A stretch of 64,000 bases of DNA. Origin: Variovorax sp. V213 (GTDB lineage: Bacteria; Pseudomonadota; Gammaproteobacteria; Burkholderiales; Burkholderiaceae_C). The translations under genes and the position numbers were made by a program. Numbering within the stretch: the stretch's first letter is position 1; each line of letters begins with the position of its first letter. Positions 8,475 through 18,252 of this stretch are shown piece by piece. The notes beneath the pieces were generated by a model, which saw only the letters and a list, made by a program, of their open reading frames with translations, did not search any database and was not told where the DNA came from. Location of the stretch: positions 993,001 through 1,057,000 of the forward strand of contig NZ_AP028664.1 in the NCBI RefSeq assembly GCF_041154455.1, written 5' to 3'.

Positions 8475-9566
8475 ATGGCACTCACCCCAGACGGGCTCAT
8501 GGACGCGCTCAAGGCCGTCGCAGACCCGAATACCGGCAAGAACTTCGTGGCGACGCGGTCGCTCAAGAATCTGCAGATATCGGACGGCGACGTATCGTTC
8601 GACCTCGAACTCGGCTACCCGGCCAGGAGCCAGCACGCGGCCCTGCGCAAGGCGCTGGTGGCGGCTGCAAAGACGGTGCCGGGCGTGAGCAACGTCTCCG
8701 TCAACATCGTCACCAAGGTCATCAGCCACGCGGTGCAGCGCGGCGTGCAGCTGATGCCCAACGTCAAGAACATCATCGCGGTGGCGTCCGGCAAGGGCGG
8801 CGTGGGCAAGAGCACCACGGCGGCCAACCTGGCGCTGGCGCTGGCGTCCGAAGGCGCAGCCGTCGGGCTGCTCGATGCCGACATCTACGGCCCGAGCCAA
8901 CCCATGATGCTGGGCATCGAGGGCCGGCCCGAGAGCGAGGACGGCAAGACCATGGAGCCGCTGGAGAACCACGGCGTGCAGGTCATGTCGATCGGCTTCC
9001 TGGTCGACCAGGACGAGGCCATGATCTGGCGCGGCCCCATGGCCACCCAGGCGCTGGAGCAGCTGCTGCGCCAGACCAACTGGAAAGACCTCGACTACCT
9101 GATCGTCGACATGCCGCCCGGCACCGGCGACATCCAGCTGACCCTGTCGCAGCGGGTGCCCATGACCGGCGCGGTGATCGTCACCACGCCCCAGGACATC
9201 GCGCTGCTCGACGCCAAGAAGGGCATCAAGATGTTCGAGAAGGTCGGCGTGCCGATTCTGGGCATCGTGGAAAACATGGCGGTGCACATCTGCTCCAACT
9301 GCGGCCACGTGGAGCACATCTTCGGCTCCGAAGGCGGCAAGAAGATGGCCGAGCAATACCAGATGGAATACCTGGGCGCGCTGCCGCTGGACATCAACAT
9401 CCGGCTGCAGGCCGACAGCGGCAAGCCCACCGTGGTGGCCGACCCCGACGGCGAAGTGGCCGGCATATACAAGGCCGTGGCCCGCCGAGTGGCCGTGGGC
9501 ATCGCCGAAAAGGCCAAGGACTTCTCGGCGAAGTTCCCGACCATCTCCATCAGCAAGAACACCTGA
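8475..9566 (+). CDS. apbC: iron-sulfur carrier ATPase ApbC/Mrp
   Basis: P-loop ATPase of 363 residues that carries and transfers [4Fe-4S] clusters to apo-proteins. An N-terminal DUF59/MIP18-like domain (residues 1-85) precedes the deviant Walker A SGKGGVGKSTTAANLALAL at about 105. Later come the switch GLLDADIYGPSQP, VDMPPGTGDIQLTL, and the cluster-binding CxxC in ICSNCGHVEHIFG (about 272). A good ribosome site AGGAG lies 10 bases before the ATG. Its place just before two formate dehydrogenase systems with at least 10 predicted Fe-S clusters is suggestive but may be chance. Confidence 0.93.
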   Translation: MALTPDGLMDALKAVADPNTGKNFVATRSLKNLQISDGDVSFDLELGYPARSQHAALRKALVAAAKTVPGVSNVSVNIVTKVISHAVQRGVQLMPNVKNIIAVASGKGGVGKSTTAANLALALASEGAAVGLLDADIYGPSQPMMLGIEGRPESEDGKTMEPLENHGVQVMSIGFLVDQDEAMIWRGPMATQALEQLLRQTNWKDLDYLIVDMPPGTGDIQLTLSQRVPMTGAVIVTTPQDIALLDAKKGIKMFEKVGVPILGIVENMAVHICSNCGHVEHIFGSEGGKKMAEQYQMEYLGALPLDINIRLQADSGKPTVVADPDGEVAGIYKAVARRVAVGIAEKAKDFSAKFPTISISKNT

Positions 9567-9580
9567 TCGGCGGCGCGCCC

Positions 9581-10525
9581 GTGAATCTTCTCGCGTCGAT
9601 GCGCTATCTGGTCGCACTGAGCGAGCACAAGCATTTCGGGCGCGCGGCGCAGGCCTGCCACATCACGCAGCCGGCGCTGTCGAATGCGCTGCGCTCGCTC
9701 GAAAGCGAGTTCGGCGTGGTCATCGTGAAGCGGGCACGCGTGTACGTGGGCCTCACGCACGAAGGCGAGCGCGTGCTGGCCACGGCGCAGCGCATGCTGC
9801 GCGACAACGAGGTGCTGCAGCAGGAGCTGCGCAGCGAAGAAGGCCATCCGCGCGGGCGGCTGCGCATGGCGGCAGTGCCCACCGCGATTCCGATGCTGTC
9901 GCGCTTTGCCGCCATGCTGCATGAGCTGCACCCGGGCATCGTGCCGGCCGTGCTGTCGATGAGCTCGCAAGACCTGGAAATGGGGCTGGAAAGCCTCTCC
10001 GTCGACCTGGCGCTCGGCTACACCGAACGCATGCACCTGCCGGGCATCAAGCTCACGGCATGGCCGCAGAGCGTGGAGCACTACTTCCTGCTGCGCCGCG
10101 CGGCAAGGCCCTCGGCCGACCGGCTGCGCATCGGCCGGCCGATGACCTGGGCCGACGCCGGCAAGCTGCCGCTGTGCCTGCTCACGCCCGACATGCACAA
10201 CCGCTCCATCATCGACCAGGCGCTGCGCGACGCCGGCATCGCGCTGGAGCCGGCGATCGAGACCAACTCGGTACTTACCCTTGCATTGGCCGTGCTCGCG
10301 GGCACCGTCAGCAGCGTGCTTCCCGGCTCGATGGTCGCCGCCGTGCGCAGCTACCGGGAACTGGAGGCGCTGCCGCTGGTGGGCCCCGAGGTCAAGACCC
10401 CGCTGGGCTTCATGACCCAGACCGGCGTGCGCCCCTCGCGCGCGCTCGACGCCGCCCTGGTTTTCCTGCAGACGCCGGCCTGGCGCGAGCAGGTGCGGCT
10501 GCACAGCGGTGCGCTGGGCGAATAG
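9581..10525 (+). CDS. LysR family regulator, probably of the fds operon
   Basis: LysR-type transcription factor of 314 residues. The winged helix at residues 1-60 reads MRYLVALSEHKHFGRAAQACHITQPALSNALRSLE in pieces typical of the family, followed by a periplasmic-binding-like effector domain. GTG at 9581 gives MNLLASMRYL; ATG at 9599 is an alternative start. It is encoded just upstream of, and in the same direction as, the NAD-formate dehydrogenase genes; FdsR-type LysR proteins control fds operons in related bacteria, so that role is inferred. The inverted repeat at 10568-10587 is its candidate binding site. Confidence 0.85.
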   Translation: MNLLASMRYLVALSEHKHFGRAAQACHITQPALSNALRSLESEFGVVIVKRARVYVGLTHEGERVLATAQRMLRDNEVLQQELRSEEGHPRGRLRMAAVPTAIPMLSRFAAMLHELHPGIVPAVLSMSSQDLEMGLESLSVDLALGYTERMHLPGIKLTAWPQSVEHYFLLRRAARPSADRLRIGRPMTWADAGKLPLCLLTPDMHNRSIIDQALRDAGIALEPAIETNSVLTLALAVLAGTVSSVLPGSMVAAVRSYRELEALPLVGPEVKTPLGFMTQTGVRPSRALDAALVFLQTPAWREQVRLHSGALGE

Positions 10526-10567
10526 CTGGCGGCCGGCCCTGTACCGGGTCACCATTTAGTTATTGAA

Positions 10568-10587
10568 TCGATCGATGCACCGATCGA
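10568..10587. promoter_or_regulatory. candidate operator upstream of fds genes
   Basis: TCGATCG, 6 bases, CGATCGA: a perfect 7-bp inverted repeat in an AT-richer patch 96 bases before the GTG of the fused fdsG-fdsB gene. LysR proteins often bind interrupted palindromes at this sort of distance. The 157-base gap 10526-10682 holds no other feature I can support. Confidence 0.45.
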
Positions 10588-10682
10588 ATTTGACGCGTCC
10601 ATGGCGGCCCCACACACTCGGTAAGCCTTTGAGTATCCGCTCGAGGCATTGCCAGACAGACATTCGAAAAAAGGCCTAGGCA

Positions 10683-12515
10683 GTGAACAACCACCCAGCC
10701 ACGACCCGCGAGACAACAACCACGGCGGCCCCGACGCACACCATCGTGCCGCTCGCCACCGCCGACGAGATGCGCGAGCGCATCCGCCGCAAGAGCAAGC
10801 TCAAGGGTCGCCAGCCCGAGGAAGCGGCGCTCCTCGAAGTGCGCACGCTCATCGGCGCGCGTCCGGCCGAGGGCCACCGGCGCGACCTGCTCATCGAGCA
10901 CCTGCACAAGCTCAACGACGCCTTCCGTTGCCTGCACGACCGCCACCTGGTGGCGCTGGCGCGGGAAATGAACATTCCCATGGCCGAGGTCTACGAGGTC
11001 GCGACCTTCTATCACCACTTCGAGGTGGTGCGCGGCGACGATGCGGCGCCCGGCCTCACCGTTCGCGTGTGCGACGGCCTGGCGTGCGAGCTGGCCGGTG
11101 CCAGGGATCTGCTGGCGCGGCTGCCCGCGTTGCTCGGCGTTGGCAGCGGCGACGTGCGCGTGATTGCCGCGCCCTGCGTCGGCCGCTGCGAGCAGGCACC
11201 CGTGGCGGTCGTCGACCAGCAGGCCGTGCCGCTCGCGACCACCGGCAAGGTGCTGCAGGCGCTGAAGTCCGATCCCGACGAAGCCACGGTCGCGTACTTC
11301 GACGCCGCCGCGTTCGCCGAGAAAAGCGTCTCGCCGCTGCCAGGCGCCATCGAGCGCATGCCGGCCTTCACCGACTATGCCACCTACCGTGCGCATGGCG
11401 GCTACACGCTTGCGGCCGCGCTCGTCAACGGCGAGGAAGACGCCGAGGCCATCATCAAGACCATGGAAGACTCGGGCCTGCGCGGCCTGGGCGGCGCGGG
11501 CTTTCCGGCCGGGCGCAAGTGGCGCATCGTGCGCGACCAGCCCGCGCCTCGGCTCATGGCGGTGAACATCGACGAAGGCGAGCCCGGCACCTTCAAGGAC
11601 CGCACGTACCTCGAGCGCGATCCGCACCGCTTTCTCGAAGGCCTGGTGGTGGCGGCGCAGATCGTCGGCATCGAGCAGTGCTACATCTACCTGCGCGACG
11701 AATACCATGACTGCCGGGTGCTGCTCGAAACCGAGCTGGCCCGGCTCCAGGCCGATCCGCCCTGCGCGCTGCCGCGCATCGAGCTGCGGCGCGGTGCGGG
11801 CGCCTACATTTGCGGCGAAGAGTCGGCGATGATCGAAAGCATCGAGGGCAAGCGCGGCGAACCGCGCATGCGACCGCCGTACATCGCGCAGGTGGGCCTG
11901 TTCGGCCGCCCGACGCTGGAACACAACTTCGAAACCCTCTACTGGGTGCGCGACATCGTCGAAAAAGGCGCGGCCTGGTTCAGCGGCTTCGGCCGCCATG
12001 GCCGCAAGGGCCTGCGCAGCTTCAGCGTGAGCGGCCGGGTGAAGCACCCGGGCGTCAAGCTCGCGCCCGCCGGCATCACGGTGCAGGAACTCATCGACGA
12101 ATACTGCGGCGGCATGCTCGACGGCCACTCGCTCTATGCCTACCTGCCCGGCGGCGCGTCGGGCGGCATCCTGCCGGCGCGCATGAACGACATTCCGCTC
12201 GACTTCGACACGCTGCAGCCCTACGGCTGCTTCATCGGCTCGGCCGCCGTGATGGTGCTGAGCCAGCACGACCGCGCACGCGACGCCGCGCTGAACGTGA
12301 TGCGCTTCTTCGAGCACGAGAGCTGCGGTCAGTGCACGCCATGCCGCGTCGGCACCGCCAAGGCCGCTGCGCTGATGCATGCGCCGGTGTGGGACAACAC
12401 CACACTCGAAGACCTGGCCCAGGTCATGGGCGACGCCTCCATCTGCGGGCTCGGCCAGGCGGCCCCCAACCCGATTCGCTGCATCCAGCAATACTTTCCG
12501 GAGGAGGTGGCATGA
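10683..12515 (+). CDS. fdsB: NAD-dependent formate dehydrogenase, FdsG-FdsB fusion subunit
   Basis: Diaphorase part of the soluble NAD-linked formate dehydrogenase: passes electrons from FdsA to NAD+. Residues 1-190 are a NuoE/FdsG-like domain binding a [2Fe-2S] with Cys in VCDGLACELAG and APCVGRCEQAP. Residues 220-610 are NuoF/FdsB-like: FMN/NADH motif GLGGAGFPAGRKW, ERDPHRFLEGL, GAYICGEESAM, and a [4Fe-4S] site SCGQCTPCRVGT plus ASICGLGQ. FdsG and FdsB are separate genes in Cupriavidus; here they are one 610-residue chain, as in HoxF-type proteins. GTG start at 10683. Its stop overlaps fdsA by 4 bases (ATGA). Confidence 0.88.
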   Translation: MNNHPATTRETTTTAAPTHTIVPLATADEMRERIRRKSKLKGRQPEEAALLEVRTLIGARPAEGHRRDLLIEHLHKLNDAFRCLHDRHLVALAREMNIPMAEVYEVATFYHHFEVVRGDDAAPGLTVRVCDGLACELAGARDLLARLPALLGVGSGDVRVIAAPCVGRCEQAPVAVVDQQAVPLATTGKVLQALKSDPDEATVAYFDAAAFAEKSVSPLPGAIERMPAFTDYATYRAHGGYTLAAALVNGEEDAEAIIKTMEDSGLRGLGGAGFPAGRKWRIVRDQPAPRLMAVNIDEGEPGTFKDRTYLERDPHRFLEGLVVAAQIVGIEQCYIYLRDEYHDCRVLLETELARLQADPPCALPRIELRRGAGAYICGEESAMIESIEGKRGEPRMRPPYIAQVGLFGRPTLEHNFETLYWVRDIVEKGAAWFSGFGRHGRKGLRSFSVSGRVKHPGVKLAPAGITVQELIDEYCGGMLDGHSLYAYLPGGASGGILPARMNDIPLDFDTLQPYGCFIGSAAVMVLSQHDRARDAALNVMRFFEHESCGQCTPCRVGTAKAAALMHAPVWDNTTLEDLAQVMGDASICGLGQAAPNPIRCIQQYFPEEVA

Positions 12516-15385
12516 ACGCCCCGTCCAAGCTCGCGGAGCTGATGCCGCAAACGATCGAGTTCACGCTCGACGGCCAACCCATCCAGGCCTTCGACGGCGA
12601 GACCATCTTCAAGGCAGCCGAGCGCCACGGCGTCGACATTCCCCACCTGTGCTTCAAGGACGGCTACCGCCCCGACGGCAACTGCCGCGCGTGCGTGGTC
12701 GAGGTGAAGGGCGAGCGCACGCTGGCACCCAGCTGCTGCCGCAACGTGACGGCCGGCATGGAAGTGAAGGCCACCAGCGAGCGGGCCCTCAAGAGCCAGA
12801 AGATGGTGGTCGAGATGCTGCTGTCCGACATGCCCGACGAAGGCTACAAATGGATCGGCGACGACGCCACCCAGCAGCACGGCGAACTCAGCGCCTGGGC
12901 GAAGAAGCTCGACATCGCGGTGCGGCCCGAGCTCAAGGCGCTGCGCCGCGAGCAGCCGAAGGCCGACATCTCGCACCCAGCGATGGCCGTCAACCTGGAC
13001 GCCTGCATCCAGTGCAACCGCTGTGTGCGCGCCTGCCGCGAAGAGCAGGTCAACGACGTCATCGGCTACGCCCTGCGCGGGGCCGACAGCAAGATCGTGT
13101 TCGACCTGGACGACCCGATGGGCGACAGCACCTGCGTGGCCTGCGGCGAATGCGTGCAGGCCTGCCCCACCGGCGCGCTCATGCCCAAGAGCCACATCGG
13201 ATCGCAGCAGGTCGACCGCAAGGTCGATTCGGTGTGCCCGTTCTGCGGCGTGGGTTGCCTCGTCACCTACAACGTGAAGGACGAGAAGATCGTCAGCGTC
13301 GATGGCCGCGACGGACCGGCCAACCACAACCGCCTGTGCGTGAAGGGCCGCTTCGGCTTCGACTACGCGCACCACCCGCAGCGCCTGACCACGCCGCTGA
13401 TCCGAAAGCCCGGCGTGCCGAAGGACTTCGGCGATGCGCCGCGGCCCGGCGACTGGAGCGAGTATTTCCGCGAAGCCACCTGGGAAGAAGCGCTGGCGCT
13501 TACCAGCGGAAAGCTCTCGGGCTTGCGCGATACCTACGGCGCCAAGTCGCTCGCGGGCTTCGGTTCGGCCAAGGGCAGCAACGAAGAGGCCTACCTGTTC
13601 CAGAAGCTCGTGCGCACGGGCTTCGGCAGCAACAACATCGACCACTGCACGCGTCTGTGCCACGCCTCCAGCGTGGCCGCGCTGCTCGAAGGCGTGGGCT
13701 CGGGCGCGGTGAGCAACCAGGTCAACGACGTGGAGCACGCGGGGCTGATCTTCGTCATCGGCTCCAACCCCACGGCCAACCACCCGGTGGCCGCCACCTG
13801 GATGAAGAACGCCGCCCAGCGCGGCGCGAAGATCGTGCTGGCCGACCCGCGCCGCACCGACATCAGCCGCCATGCCTGGCGCACGCTGCAGTTCAAGGCC
13901 GACACCGACGTGGCCATGCTCAACGCGCTGATCCACGCCGTGATCGACGAGGGCCTGGTCGACCAGGAGTTCGTGCGCACGCGCGCCAGCAACTACGAAG
14001 CGCTGCGCGAGAACGTCAAGGGCTACAGCCCCGAGGCGATGGCACCCATCTGCGGCGTGCCGGCGGAAACGCTGCGCGAAGTGGCGCGGGCCTTTGCCAC
14101 CGCCAAGGGGGCGATGATCCTTTGGGGCATGGGCATCAGCCAGCACGTGCACGGCACCGACAACGCGCGCTGCCTCATCGCGCTGGCCACCGTCACCGGG
14201 CAGATCGGCAAGCCCGGCTCGGGCCTGCACCCGCTGCGCGGCCAGAACAACGTGCAGGGCGCGAGCGACGCGGGCCTGATCCCGATGATGTTCCCCAACT
14301 ACCAGCGCGTCGACAACCCGGCGGTGCATGCCTGGTTCGAAGACTTCTGGGGCACGCCGCTCGATGCGACGCCGGGCTACACCGTGGTCGAGATCATGCA
14401 CAAGGCGCTGGCGCCCGACACCGATCCGCACAAGGTGCGCGGCATGTACATCATGGGCGAGAACCCGGCCATGAGCGACCCCGATCTGAACCATGCGCGC
14501 CATGCGCTCGCGAGCCTGGAGCACCTGGTGGTGCAGGACATCTTCATGACCGAGACCGCGTGGCTCGCCGACGTGGTGCTGCCCGCGAGCGCCTGGCCCG
14601 AGAAGACCGGCACGGTGAGCAACACCGACCGCATGGTGCAGCTCGGCAAGCGCGCGCTCAACCCGCCGGGCGACGCGCGGCCCGATCTCTGGATCATCCA
14701 GCAGATCGCCAGGGGCATGGGCCTGCAGTGGAACTACGAGGGCGAAGAGTCCGGTGTGGCCGCGGTCTACGAGGAAATGCGCCAGGCCATGCACGCGGTG
14801 ATCAGCGGCATCAGCTGGGAGCGGCTGCAGCGCGATTCGAGCGTGACCTATCCCTGCCTGAGCGAGGACGACCCAGGCCAGCCGACCGTGTTCATCGACG
14901 ACTTCCCGACCGCCGACGGGCGCGTGAAGCTGGTGCCCGCCGACATCATTCCGGCAGACGAGCGGCCCGATGCCGAGTACCCGTTCGTGCTCATCACGGG
15001 CCGCCAGCTCGAGCACTGGCACACCGGCAGCATGACCCGCCGCGCCACCGTGCTCGATGCGCTGGAGCCCATGGCCACCGCGTCGATGAACCAGGCCGAC
15101 CTGCAGAAGCTCGGCCTCGAGGCCGGCGACGTGATCACCGTGCAATCGCGGCGCGGCGAGGTGGCCATCCACGTTCGGCGCGACGACGGCACGCCGAACG
15201 GCGCGGTGTTCGTGCCCTTCGCGTACTACGAGGCGGCGGCCAACCTGATGACCAATGCCGCGCTCGATCCGCTCGGCAAGATCCCCGAGTTCAAGTATTG
15301 CGCGGTGCGCATCCAGCGCGGCGGCCAGCCGATGGCGGCGGCCGGCTACGGAACCGGTTCAGGCGTGCTGGCGACGGTGGACTGA
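12512..15385 (+). CDS. fdsA: NAD-dependent formate dehydrogenase catalytic subunit FdsA
   Basis: Molybdenum bis-MGD subunit (957 residues) that oxidises formate to CO2 in the cytosol. N-terminal NuoG-like [2Fe-2S] domain with CRACVVEVKGE and SCCRN; two [4Fe-4S] sites CIQCNRCVRAC (about residue 166) and CVACGECVQACPTG (about 207); then CPFCGVGC (about 242) starts the molybdopterin domain. The Mo ligand is Cys in HCTRLCHASS near residue 382, so no selenocysteine. Later ALIHAVIDEGLVD, GMGISQHVHGTDN and a C-terminal MopB-binding barrel. Translation is coupled to fdsB by ATGA. No small delta subunit (fdsD) or fdsC follows; the next gene is a ModE-like regulator. Confidence 0.95.
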   Translation: MNAPSKLAELMPQTIEFTLDGQPIQAFDGETIFKAAERHGVDIPHLCFKDGYRPDGNCRACVVEVKGERTLAPSCCRNVTAGMEVKATSERALKSQKMVVEMLLSDMPDEGYKWIGDDATQQHGELSAWAKKLDIAVRPELKALRREQPKADISHPAMAVNLDACIQCNRCVRACREEQVNDVIGYALRGADSKIVFDLDDPMGDSTCVACGECVQACPTGALMPKSHIGSQQVDRKVDSVCPFCGVGCLVTYNVKDEKIVSVDGRDGPANHNRLCVKGRFGFDYAHHPQRLTTPLIRKPGVPKDFGDAPRPGDWSEYFREATWEEALALTSGKLSGLRDTYGAKSLAGFGSAKGSNEEAYLFQKLVRTGFGSNNIDHCTRLCHASSVAALLEGVGSGAVSNQVNDVEHAGLIFVIGSNPTANHPVAATWMKNAAQRGAKIVLADPRRTDISRHAWRTLQFKADTDVAMLNALIHAVIDEGLVDQEFVRTRASNYEALRENVKGYSPEAMAPICGVPAETLREVARAFATAKGAMILWGMGISQHVHGTDNARCLIALATVTGQIGKPGSGLHPLRGQNNVQGASDAGLIPMMFPNYQRVDNPAVHAWFEDFWGTPLDATPGYTVVEIMHKALAPDTDPHKVRGMYIMGENPAMSDPDLNHARHALASLEHLVVQDIFMTETAWLADVVLPASAWPEKTGTVSNTDRMVQLGKRALNPPGDARPDLWIIQQIARGMGLQWNYEGEESGVAAVYEEMRQAMHAVISGISWERLQRDSSVTYPCLSEDDPGQPTVFIDDFPTADGRVKLVPADIIPADERPDAEYPFVLITGRQLEHWHTGSMTRRATVLDALEPMATASMNQADLQKLGLEAGDVITVQSRRGEVAIHVRRDDGTPNGAVFVPFAYYEAAANLMTNAALDPLGKIPEFKYCAVRIQRGGQPMAAAGYGTGSGVLATVD

Positions 15386-15473
15386 CGCGGGCGGCAGGGG
15401 GAAGCGTGGGCGAGGGCGCGGGCATGGTTTAACCTTTGCGCCCAACGCCCCCGCACCGCTCACCACCACCGGC

Positions 15474-15821
15474 ATGAAAACCAGAGTCCAGTTCCGCCTG
15501 CGCATCTACAGGGACGACAGCATTGCCTTCGGTCCAGGCAAGATCGACGTGCTGGAAGCCGTGGCGCAAACCGGCTCGATCTCGGCCGCGGCGCGCCAAC
15601 TGGGCATGTCGTACCGGCGTGCCTGGATGCTGATCGACGAGATGAACCACGCCCTGAGTTCCCCGGCCGTGAACACCGCGGCCGGCGGCTCGCGCGGCGG
15701 CGGCACTGCGCTCACGCCCGTGGGTGAGGAAATCGTCAAGCACTACCGTGCCATCGAGAACGCCGCGCGCCTGGCCACGGCGGCCGACGTCCGTGCATTG
15801 ACGCGCCTGCTGGCGCCCTGA
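15474..15821 (+). CDS. ModE-like winged-helix regulator without molybdate domain
   Basis: Molybdenum-responsive DNA-binding protein fragment family, 115 residues. The sequence KIDVLEAVAQTGSISAAAR and LGMSYRRAWMLIDEMN is the ModE N-terminal winged helix; the end TPVGEEIVKHYRAIE completes that domain. E. coli ModE is about 262 residues with two C-terminal MOP domains that bind molybdate; they are absent here. The gene precedes modB-modA-modC and follows fdsA by 88 bases. It probably represses or tunes the transporter, but how it senses molybdate is unclear. Confidence 0.85.
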   Translation: MKTRVQFRLRIYRDDSIAFGPGKIDVLEAVAQTGSISAAARQLGMSYRRAWMLIDEMNHALSSPAVNTAAGGSRGGGTALTPVGEEIVKHYRAIENAARLATAADVRALTRLLAP

Positions 15822-15837
15822 TCCATCCCCCGCGCTG

Positions 15838-15851
15838 TATCCGAAAGGATA
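15838..15851. promoter_or_regulatory. inverted repeat upstream of modB
   Basis: TATCC-GAAA-GGATA, a perfect 5-bp inverted repeat that extends imperfectly outward (GCTG before, TCGGC after). It sits between the ModE-like gene and modB, 82 bases before the modB ATG. ModE sites are TAT-rich palindromes, so it is a candidate operator for the neighbouring regulator. Confidence 0.4.
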
Positions 15852-15932
15852 TCGGCGCCATCCTCCCGCAGCCGCCACGGACCTCTTTTCGAGGGGGAAA
15901 GTCCGTTCGTGCAACAATTGCGTTGTATCTTC

Positions 15933-16616
15933 ATGAATACGACGAACTCCCTCATTGCCTCGGCCGACTGGTTCCCTCTGGTGCTGTCGCTCAAGGTGGC
16001 CGCGGTCGCGACGCTGCTGGCGCTCGTTGCCGGCGTGGCGCTGGGCTGGGTGTTCGCGCGCAAGCGTTTTCCGGGCGACACGGTGCTGGAGGCGGTGTTC
16101 ATGCTGCCGCTGGTGCTGCCGCCCACCGTCATCGGCTACGCCATCCTGGTGGCCGCGGGGCGCCACAGCCCGCTCGGCAGCTGGCTGCGCGAGCATTTCG
16201 ACTATTCCATCATCTTCAGCTGGCATGGCGCCGTCGTGGCTTCGGCCGTGGTGGCGCTGCCGCTGGTGCTGAAGTCGGCCAGCGCCGCCTTCGCGGGCGT
16301 CGACCGCTCGCTGGAGGCTGCCGCCAGCACGCTGCGCCAGTCGCCGTTCTCGGTTTTCGTGCGGGTGACGCTGCCGCTGGCCTGGCCCGGCATCCTGGCC
16401 GGCACGCTGCTCGCTTTCGCGCGCGCCATGGGCGAGTTCGGCGCCTCGCTGATGGTGGCGGGTTCCATTCCGCAGCAGACCCAGACGTTGTCGATGGCGA
16501 TCTACGACGCGGTGCAGGCCGGCCATGACCAGCTGGCATTGCTGCTGGTGGTGGTGACGTCTCTGCTGTCGGTCACGGTGCTGGTGCTGTCGAACCGCTT
16601 CTTTTCGCTGCGCTGA
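15933..16616 (+). CDS. modB: molybdate ABC transporter permease
   Basis: Inner-membrane permease (227 residues) of the molybdate importer. It has about five membrane helices and the EAA-loop VDRSLEAAASTLRQSP that contacts ModC, with upstream VFMLPLVLPPTVIGYAIL and downstream GEFGASLMVAGSIP, both diagnostic of ModB/CysT permeases. ATG at 15933 gives MNTTNSLIAS; a GTG at 15909 is a longer alternative. First structural gene of modB-modA-modC, an order that differs from the common modABC. Confidence 0.93.
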   Translation: MNTTNSLIASADWFPLVLSLKVAAVATLLALVAGVALGWVFARKRFPGDTVLEAVFMLPLVLPPTVIGYAILVAAGRHSPLGSWLREHFDYSIIFSWHGAVVASAVVALPLVLKSASAAFAGVDRSLEAAASTLRQSPFSVFVRVTLPLAWPGILAGTLLAFARAMGEFGASLMVAGSIPQQTQTLSMAIYDAVQAGHDQLALLLVVVTSLLSVTVLVLSNRFFSLR

Positions 16617-16646
16617 CCGATCGACCCCCCACCCCGAGGAACCCGC

Positions 16647-17392
16647 ATGCGCCCGCTCCGCCTCCTGTCTCTTGTGCTTGTCTTGGCGCTGCCGCTGGGC
16701 GCGGCGGCCCAGCAGATCACCGTGTCCGCGGCCGCCAGCCTGACGGACGCGTTCAAGGCGCTCGGGCCGAAGTTCGAGGCCACGAAGCCGGGCGCCACGG
16801 TGCGCTTCAATTTTGCGGCCTCGGGAGTGCTGCTGCAGCAGATTGCGCAGGGGGCGCCGGTCGACGTGTTCGCCAGCGCCGACCAGGAGACGATGGGCCG
16901 CGCCGCCGAGCAGAAGCTCATCGATGCGGCCACGCGCCGGAACTTCGCGAGCAACGGCCTGGTGCTGATCGAGCCGCTGAAGGACGCGGTCGGCGTCAAA
17001 TCGCTGCAGGACCTCGCCGGCGCGGGCGTGCGGAAAATCGCGGTCGGCAAGACCGCCACGGTGCCGGTCGGCCGCTACACGCGGCAGGTGCTGGAAGGGG
17101 CGGGGCTCTGGAGCGTGCTCGAGCCCAAGTTCGTGCAGGCCGACAGCGTGCGCCAGGTGCTCGACTACGTGGCCCGCGGCGAGGTCGAGGCCGGCTTCGT
17201 CTACCGCACCGATGCGGCCGTGATGGGCGACAAGGTCAGGGTCGCCTTCGCGCCTGCAACCTCCATGCCGGTGACCTACCCGGTCGCGGTGGTCGCCGAC
17301 AGCCGGCAGAAAGCGCTGGCCGGCGATTTCGTGGCTTTTCTTTCCAGCGACGCCGCGCGCGAAGTCCTGGCGCATTACGGTTTCGGCAAGCG

Positions 17393-17396
<4 letters not shown>
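16647..17396 (+). CDS. modA: molybdate-binding periplasmic protein
   Basis: Periplasmic receptor (249 residues) that delivers molybdate to ModBC. A signal peptide MRPLRLLSLVLVLALPLGAAA is followed by the ModA hallmark VSAAASLTDAFKALG, FNFAASGVLLQQI, GAPVDVFASADQ and late VEAGFVYRTDA. These match ModA rather than TupA/WtpA tungstate receptors, though tungstate is often bound too. It lies 30 bases after modB and overlaps modC by 4 bases (ATGA). Confidence 0.94.
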
Positions 17397-18184
<788 letters not shown>

Positions 18185-18240
18185 GCTGGCCGGCGAAGCG
18201 CGCGGATGACCCTCGCCGCGAAAGCGCCTTGCGGCGGCGC

Positions 18241-18246
18241 TACGAT
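18241..18246 (+). promoter_or_regulatory. possible -10 element for a leaderless DUF3305 mRNA
   Basis: TACGAT fits TANNNT and stands exactly 6 bases before the ATG at 18253, with no ribosome-binding sequence between. The same arrangement occurs before the HAD gene (41100) and serS (52586). Transcription starting at or near the A of ATG is inferred. Confidence 0.35.
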
Positions 18247-18252
18247 CGCGGC

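Noticed and set aside
10683..12515. HoxF of a NAD-reducing hydrogenase
   Set aside because: The domain order is similar, but the next coupled gene is FdsA with a formate dehydrogenase Mo site and no hydrogenase genes are present.
12329..15172. 947-codon minus-strand open frame under fdsA
   Set aside because: Shadow of fdsA; no motif, no ribosome site and no conserved start.
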